Shown: positions 59,866 through 64,000 of the stretch, piece after piece
Layout: each line of letters starts with the position of its first letter
Numbering within the stretch: the first letter of the stretch is position 1
DNA from: Streptomyces sp. ISL-12
GTDB lineage: Bacteria > Actinomycetota > Actinomycetes > Streptomycetales > Streptomycetaceae
Direction of reading: 5' to 3'
DNA length: 64,000 bases
Assembly (NCBI RefSeq): GCF_018614415.1
Contig: NZ_JAGGOO010000070.1
Coordinates: 1 to 64,000 of the forward strand
Made by a program: the position numbers and the translations under genes
The notes under the pieces: model-generated
The model's input: only the letters and a program-made list of their open reading frames with translations
The model's database searches: none
What the model was told of the DNA's origin: nothing

Positions 59866-60233
59866 ACGGCCCGCGTGCCAGTGTTCCGACCGAGGTGTCG
59901 CCTGTGCCGTCGCGGCCCTTCTACGACTTCGAGGCCAAGTACCTCGACTCGGACAAGAACATCGTGCCCGCGCCTTTGACCTCGCAGGAAGTGGCCGGGA
60001 TCCAGCAGCTCGCCGTCGCCGCGTACGAGGCGATCTCCTGCGAGGGCCTGGTCCGCGCGGACTTCTTCCTCACCGAGAAGGGGGAGTTCGTCATCAACGA
60101 GGTCAACACGATGCCCGGGTTCACTCCGGTTTCCATGTACCCGCGTATGTGGCAGGAGAGCGGGGTGCCGTACCCGGAACTGGTGGATCGCCTGATCCAG
60201 GCGGCACTGAGGACGGAGACCGGTCTGCGCTGA
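59866..60233 (+). pseudogene. D-alanine-D-alanine ligase, C-terminal fragment
   Basis: About 120 residues of an ATP-grasp ligase, from RASVPTEVSP and FYDFEAKYLD through EGLVRADFFLTEKGEFVINEVNTMPGFTPVSMYPRMW to LIQAALRTETGLR. FVINEVNTMPGFT contains the Glu/Asn metal ligands and the substrate loop of Ddl. The N-terminal 240 or so residues, including the ATP-binding half, are absent and no plausible start precedes it. The surviving part has no stop or frameshift, so truncation may be recent, or the fragment may be a partial duplicate of the housekeeping gene. Confidence 0.8.
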
Positions 60234-60420
60234 GTCCGTCGGTCCGTCGTCGCCCCGCCCTTGTGCGACCGGCCCGCGGGGCGACAGGGCAGCAGCACCC
60301 TGGGCACCTGTGGTGGCCGACGACCACGCTGCCCCGCCGAAGGCCCTGCCGCCGCCCTCTCGGGCCCTCCAGGAGGGCACCACGCGCCCGTTGCCACCCG
60401 GGTGCGCACGCACGGCACAC

Positions 60421-60618
60421 CTAGCCCCACATCCGCGGGTCGTCGGCCACCGAGGACCTCTGACTCGCGCCGGCCACAACCACCATGTACGGACCCGGCG
60501 CCAGATACTTCACCGTCGCGTCCGCGGCTCCCCGGTGCTGGCAGCCTGCCAGCAGTGGCAGGCCCGTGATGACCGTGGCGGCCACGAGTAGCGACTTGGT
60601 GCGCTCGGGGGAAAGCAT
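60421..60618 (-). CDS. Small 65-aa putative lipoprotein
   Basis: The ATG has GAAGGGA about 8 nt upstream. The signal is MLSPERTKSLLVAATVITGL, with lipobox LLAGC at about residues 22-26, followed by a mature chain of some 40 residues (QHRGAADATVKYLAPGPYMV...). The export signal is convincing, the function unknown. It may be complete or truncated. Confidence 0.6.
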   Translation of the reverse strand: MLSPERTKSLLVAATVITGLPLLAGCQHRGAADATVKYLAPGPYMVVVAGASQRSSVADDPRMWG

Positions 60619-61248
60619 CGTGCTGTGGTCCCTTCGGACGGGGAGGAGACCGCGGACTGGGCCGGGTCTCGCTGTTCGGACTCTGTGATCACCAGGCAGG
60701 AGCGATGGCGCCGCGGACGGCGATGTGCGCGACCATGACTCCGTTGTCACCATTTCCGTGGCCGCGCCATGCGGTGTCACCACCGGAGCAGGTCACGACA
60801 TCTACATATGCGCCGTCTTCCCGAAGCCCGGGCGGCAGGGGCACGGGTGTATGCGGCATCCGCCCAAGGCGCCGTGTCAGGGCACGTCGTCCGCGACGGG
60901 GACACCACGTCCCTCGCGGACCCAGCCGATCGCGACAGCAACGCACCCGACGACAGAGAGGTCGGATCCGGTCAGATCACGGCGGAATCTCGACCGGACG
61001 GGCGGTCCGCTCGATTTGCTTTCTGGAACCAGCGACAGGCAGGTGTGCGCGGGGGACGCTCCGCGCACGACCATGGACCCACGTGGTCTCGCGACGGGCC
61101 GTCGACGCTGTCACACGCCACGGCCACCACGAACCACTCATTTCCCTGCTTTTCGGTCACACGCCCGACCGGGGCGCCTCGTGATCGGATGGCGCCGTCC
61201 GGCGAGGGAGTTTCCCCGTCAGCGATGCCAGGACCGAAAGGACTGATC
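60619..61248. other. Long intergenic stretch upstream of the OsmC gene
   Basis: About 630 bp with somewhat lower GC and no recognisable family. One leftward frame, 60859 to 60689 (MPHTPVPLPPGLREDGAYVD...), could encode 56 aa but has no ribosome site and only moderate third-position GC. The region presumably includes promoters of the leftward lipoprotein and the rightward OsmC gene. Confidence 0.4.
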
Positions 61249-61671
61249 ATGACCACCATGCGTTCCGCCCACACCGACTGGGAAGGCGACCTGCTCGGCA
61301 AGGGCGTCGCCACCTTCGACTCGTCCCACCTCGGCAGCCACCCCGTGTCGTGGCCGTCGCGCGCCGAGGAGGCCAACGGCAGCACCAGCCCTGAGGAGTT
61401 GATCGCCGCGGCTCATTCCAGCTGCTTCTCGATGGCCCTGTCACACGCCCTGGACGCCGCCGGTACCCCGCCCACCCGGCTCACCACGGCCGCCGATGTC
61501 ACCTTCCAGCCCGGTGAGGGCATCACCGGCATTCACCTCACCGTGGAGGGGACGGTCGAGGGGATCGACACCGCCACGTTCGTCGCCGCCGCCGAGGAGG
61601 CCAAGGCCAACTGCCCGGTGAGCCAGGCACTCGGAGGCACGGCCATCACTCTGTCGGCCAAGCTCGTCTGA
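61249..61671 (+). CDS. OsmC/Ohr-family peroxiredoxin-like protein
   Basis: A 140-aa protein: HTDWEGDLLGKGVATFDSSHLG, ANGSTSPEELIAAAHSSCFSMALSHAL with the peroxidatic Cys, and VAAAEEAKANCPVSQAL with the resolving Cys, all in OsmC positions. It reduces organic hydroperoxides in the cytoplasm using lipoyl or thiol donors. AAAGGA lies 8 nt before the ATG. No OhrR-type repressor is adjacent. Confidence 0.93.
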   Translation: MTTMRSAHTDWEGDLLGKGVATFDSSHLGSHPVSWPSRAEEANGSTSPEELIAAAHSSCFSMALSHALDAAGTPPTRLTTAADVTFQPGEGITGIHLTVEGTVEGIDTATFVAAAEEAKANCPVSQALGGTAITLSAKLV

Positions 61672-61753
61672 CACGAGCCCCGTCGGACGGTGGCCCCCCG
61701 TCCTGCGCCGAGCCACCGCTCCTTCGCCCGATGATGTCCTGAAGCCAGGGCCA

Positions 61754-62614
61754 TCACCGGGCCTCGTGTTCTCCGCCGGACGGGGATGCGCAGGCCCGCA
61801 TGAGCGGGTCCCATGAGACCTCGGCTCCGCTCTCCTGCTGTGCGGTGAACACCATGTAGGTCTGCTCCGGGACCGTGGGGGAGACCATCGTGTGCTGCTC
61901 CAGTGTCAGCACACCCGCCACGGGATGGTCGACGGTGAAGGGATCGAGGCCGCAGGTACTCACCGCGTGCTGCGCCCAGACTCTGGCGAACTCGTCGCTT
62001 CTGATGCCGAGTTCGCCGATCAGCGCGGAGAGTCCCGGGTACGAGGGCCAGGCGCCGGCGGAGAGCCGCAGGTGGGCCGCGACATCTCGGACCTTGGCGG
62101 GCCAGTCCACGAACAGACCGCGGCTCACGGGGTCGAGGACGATGAGGCGGGCCAGATTGGGCCGGGTCTGCGGCCGGTCCGGGGCGTTGATGTCGAGATG
62201 GCTCGCGAAGAGCATGTGCGCCGACGCGTTCCACGCCAGGATGTCGCCCGTCACACCGGTCACGAGGACCGGTCCCGCGATGGTCCCGATGAGCTGGTGG
62301 GTACCGGGTGCCGGTTCCTGGAACCCGGTCGAGGGGCGTGGCGTGGGCTGGGCGAGGAGACGCATGTGCTCGTGCTCCTGCGGCGTGAGAGCGAACACCC
62401 GGGCGAGGGAGTCGAGGACCTGAGGTGAGGCGTTGACGGCGACACCCTGTTCCAGGTCCCGGTAGTAGGACTCACTCACCCCGGCCAGCCGGGCGACCTC
62501 CTCCCGGCGCAGACCTGACACTCTCCGCCGCTTCCCGTCACTGGCCACTCCTGCCGCCTCGGGCCGGATCTGTGAACGGCGTGCCTTGAGGAACTGTCCG
62601 AGCTCGATGTACAT
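61754..62614 (-). CDS. XRE/MmyB-type transcriptional regulator
   Basis: A 286-aa protein of the same family as the one at 30350: HTH KRRRVSGLRREEVARLAGVSESYYRDLEQG (about 27-56) and the MmyB-like ligand domain (VTGVTGDILAWNASAHMLFASHLDI...PNLARLIVLDPVSRGLFVDWPAKVRDVAAHLRLSAGAWP...FARVWAQHAV...TLEQHTMVSPTVPEQTYMVFTA). I chose the ATG giving MYIELGQFLKARRSQIRPE, which aligns with the family start. It probably regulates a neighbouring oxidoreductase or the OsmC gene (inference). Confidence 0.9.
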   Translation of the reverse strand: MYIELGQFLKARRSQIRPEAAGVASDGKRRRVSGLRREEVARLAGVSESYYRDLEQGVAVNASPQVLDSLARVFALTPQEHEHMRLLAQPTPRPSTGFQEPAPGTHQLIGTIAGPVLVTGVTGDILAWNASAHMLFASHLDINAPDRPQTRPNLARLIVLDPVSRGLFVDWPAKVRDVAAHLRLSAGAWPSYPGLSALIGELGIRSDEFARVWAQHAVSTCGLDPFTVDHPVAGVLTLEQHTMVSPTVPEQTYMVFTAQQESGAEVSWDPLMRACASPSGGEHEAR

Positions 62615-62711
62615 GCGCAAGAAGCTAGCGCGCCCGGATTCCCGCCCGCCTGCCGCTGCCAACGGTACCCACGGTGTCCGTTCCGGCACTGCCGGGCTGT
62701 GACCGGTTCTT

Positions 62712-63071
62712 TCACTGCCCCATGACAGTGAAGCGGGAGGTCTGTCGGCGGATCAGACCGTCGGAGACCAGGAATGTGTCGATGCCGTCGGTCACTGTCA
62801 GGGAATCCGCTTTCATGCCCCATTCGAGCAGAAGCAACCCGGTGGCCTCGGTGACCGACAAGGGGGCGTAGGCGGCACCGGGCAGGGTGCGCGCGTTGTC
62901 GGCGAACGCGTCACGGATGGCGGCCTTGCCAGTGACGGCTTTGCCGGGGAGAAGAACGACGGCGTCGTCGGCGTAGTCGGCGGCGATGCGGTCGGCGTCG
63001 CCGCTGTTGAGTGCGGCCAAGTGGTCGTCGAGGACCCTCCGAGGGCTGCGGTGGTGCACGGTGTCGCTCAT
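62712..63071 (-). CDS. SnoaL-like / DUF4440 NTF2-fold protein
   Basis: A 119-aa protein: VLDDHLAALNSGDADRIAADYADDAVVLLPGKAVTGKAAIRDAFADNAR is the classic start of NTF2-fold SnoaL-like proteins, and SLTVTDGIDTFLVSDGLIRRQTSRFTV is the final sheet. Members include ketosteroid isomerase-like enzymes and polyketide cyclases; the catalytic role here is unknown. The ATG lies 44 bp downstream of the SDR stop, so the two are likely co-transcribed. Confidence 0.88.
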   Translation of the reverse strand: MSDTVHHRSPRRVLDDHLAALNSGDADRIAADYADDAVVLLPGKAVTGKAAIRDAFADNARTLPGAAYAPLSVTEATGLLLLEWGMKADSLTVTDGIDTFLVSDGLIRRQTSRFTVMGQ

Positions 63072-63115
63072 TTCACGTCGGAGGTGTGGGGTGTGGCGTG
63101 TGGGGTGTGGGCGCG

Positions 63116-63889
63116 TCAGGCGATGACGCTGTGGACGAGCTGTCCGCCGTCGATGCGCACGGTCTCGCCGGTGATCCATCCGGCGTCGTCGGAGGCGAGG
63201 AAGGCAACGAGCTGGGCGACGTCGGAGGGTATGCCCAGCCGGCGCAACGGGTAGCGTTCGATGACCTCGGCCTCACGGCCGGCGTACAGAGGCTCGGCGA
63301 ACACGGTCTTGACCACCGCGGGTGCGACCGCGTTGACCCGGACCTTGGGGCCGAGCTGGTAGGCGAGTTCCTCAGTGAGCCGGCACAGGGCGAGCTTGCT
63401 GGCGCCGTAGACACCGATGTCGCCTGTCGCGCGCAGGGCGGCGGTGGAGCTGATGTTGACGACGGCGCCGCCATGCTCGGACATCCAGGCGTGCCAGGCC
63501 AGCTGGGTGTAGCCGAGTGCGGCCGTCACATTGACGTCGAAGGTCTCACGGACCTGGTCCAGGTCGGCGTCGACCAGGGGGCCGAACAGGGAGTTGACGC
63601 CTGCGTTGTTGACCAGCACGTCGAGGCTGCCGAACTCTTCGACGGTGCGCTCGACAGCCTCGCGACGGGCGTCGCTGTCGCCGGCGTCGCCGGGGACGGC
63701 CAGGATGCGATCACGGGCGGCGCCGGTCTCCGCGGACAGTGATGCGGCCGCGGCGCGCAACGCTGTCTTGTCGCGGGCGGTGATGGTGACAGCGGCACCC
63801 TTGCGCAGGAACTCGGCGGCGATGGCCCGTCCGATACCGCGACTGGCCGCGGTGACGAGTGCGCTCATTCCGTCGAAGTCATGGTTCAC
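63116..63889 (-). CDS. Short-chain dehydrogenase/reductase
   Basis: A 257-aa enzyme: ALVTAASRGIGRAIAAEFLRKG, ARDKTAL (NADP-type Arg), NNAGVNSL, NISSTAALRATGDIGVYGASKLAL with Ser and YxxxK intact, and GWITGETVRIDGG. The GTG start has AGGA 8 nt upstream; a longer frame exists but is not family-like. It lies upstream of the SnoaL-like gene on the same strand. The 111 bp beyond it to the window end show no gene. Confidence 0.93.
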   Translation of the reverse strand: MNHDFDGMSALVTAASRGIGRAIAAEFLRKGAAVTITARDKTALRAAAASLSAETGAARDRILAVPGDAGDSDARREAVERTVEEFGSLDVLVNNAGVNSLFGPLVDADLDQVRETFDVNVTAALGYTQLAWHAWMSEHGGAVVNISSTAALRATGDIGVYGASKLALCRLTEELAYQLGPKVRVNAVAPAVVKTVFAEPLYAGREAEVIERYPLRRLGIPSDVAQLVAFLASDDAGWITGETVRIDGGQLVHSVIA

Positions 63890-64000
63890 GACGTGTTTCC
63901 TCTCATGGTGTGCGGATCGTGACACGCGCACGAACGGTGAGTGAGCAGACCGGCCGTGCCGTCCGTGCGGACGCGGGGTCGTCTCCTCGCGCCGAGGCAG

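Noticed and set aside
60689..60859. 56-codon leftward frame as a small gene
   Set aside because: No ribosome site, only moderate third-position GC and no family resemblance; kept only as a note in the intergenic entry.

Overview
The window reads as chromosomal DNA of a Streptomyces species. It has very high GC with strong third-position GC bias, GTG starts, 4-bp ATGA/GTGA gene overlaps, rare TTA (bldA-type) codons, modular type I PKS genes, a LAL-type LuxR regulator and a streptomycete RNase Sa homologue. All identifications come from reading translations and motifs by eye; no database search was run.

Layout. (1) 1-15.4 kb is the edge of a biosynthetic cluster. Transcribed leftwards are a hydrolase/thioesterase-like protein with Cys in place of the usual Ser nucleophile, a 3148-aa PKS (KSQ-AT-ACP loading module plus a fully reducing KS-AT-DH-ER-KR-ACP module), and the start of the next PKS, which runs off the left edge. 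Divergent from them are a free-standing C-A-PCP NRPS and an FG-GAP beta-propeller protein without a signal peptide. The shared promoter region carries CCCCTATC direct repeats. (2) 15.5-22.8 kb: a P450 / XRE / ImmA-IrrE peptidase / DUF6545-like membrane protein cassette, a roughly 1-kb gene-poor stretch, and a 926-aa LAL regulator with an in-frame TTA codon. (3) 22.8-27.7 kb is a graveyard of mobile-element and gene remnants: replication-relaxation protein, NACHT NTPase cut at its Walker A, IS5 and IS701 pieces, and a GMC oxidoreductase. A VOC protein and a GNAT sit among them. (4) 27.6-31.3 kb: carboxylesterase, metallo-beta-lactamase-fold hydrolase and XRE/MmyB-type regulator. (5) 31.4-36.3 kb: a nickel/peptide-type ABC importer behind a Zur-like box, with both permeases fused in one polypeptide. 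(6) 36.4-43.1 kb: regulator/enzyme/efflux pairs (quinone oxidoreductase with TetR; TetR with MFS and FAD monooxygenase; CmtR-like sensor with CDF transporter) and an acyl-CoA ligase remnant. (7) 43.1-48.5 kb: SNF2 helicase and SWIM-domain protein. (8) 48.6-54.6 kb: ROK glucokinase, a small membrane protein and a GntR-linked sugar ABC importer, separated by a 115-bp tandem repeat. (9) 54.6-64 kb: a response-regulator pseudogene, RNase Sa homologue, a MarR-controlled three-gene oxidoreductase operon, a truncated D-Ala-D-Ala ligase, OsmC, XRE/MmyB, a SnoaL-like protein and an SDR.

How it fits together. The PKS, NRPS, hydrolase and FG-GAP genes probably belong to one pathway in which an acetate-primed, initially fully reduced polyketide is joined to, or released with, an amino-acid-derived unit. 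The LAL regulator is the likely activator and its TTA codon would tie it to bldA-dependent development. Most of the rest is accessory, arm-like DNA: stress and detoxification enzymes beside their own repressors, metal handling, sugar uptake, and several decayed genes. The most unusual points are the C-A-PCP / FG-GAP / Cys-hydrolase set, the Zur-box importer with fused permeases, a four-fold tandem start-codon/ribosome-binding module at 40.4 kb, and cysteine-rich DNA-level repeats at the N-terminus of the CDF transporter.
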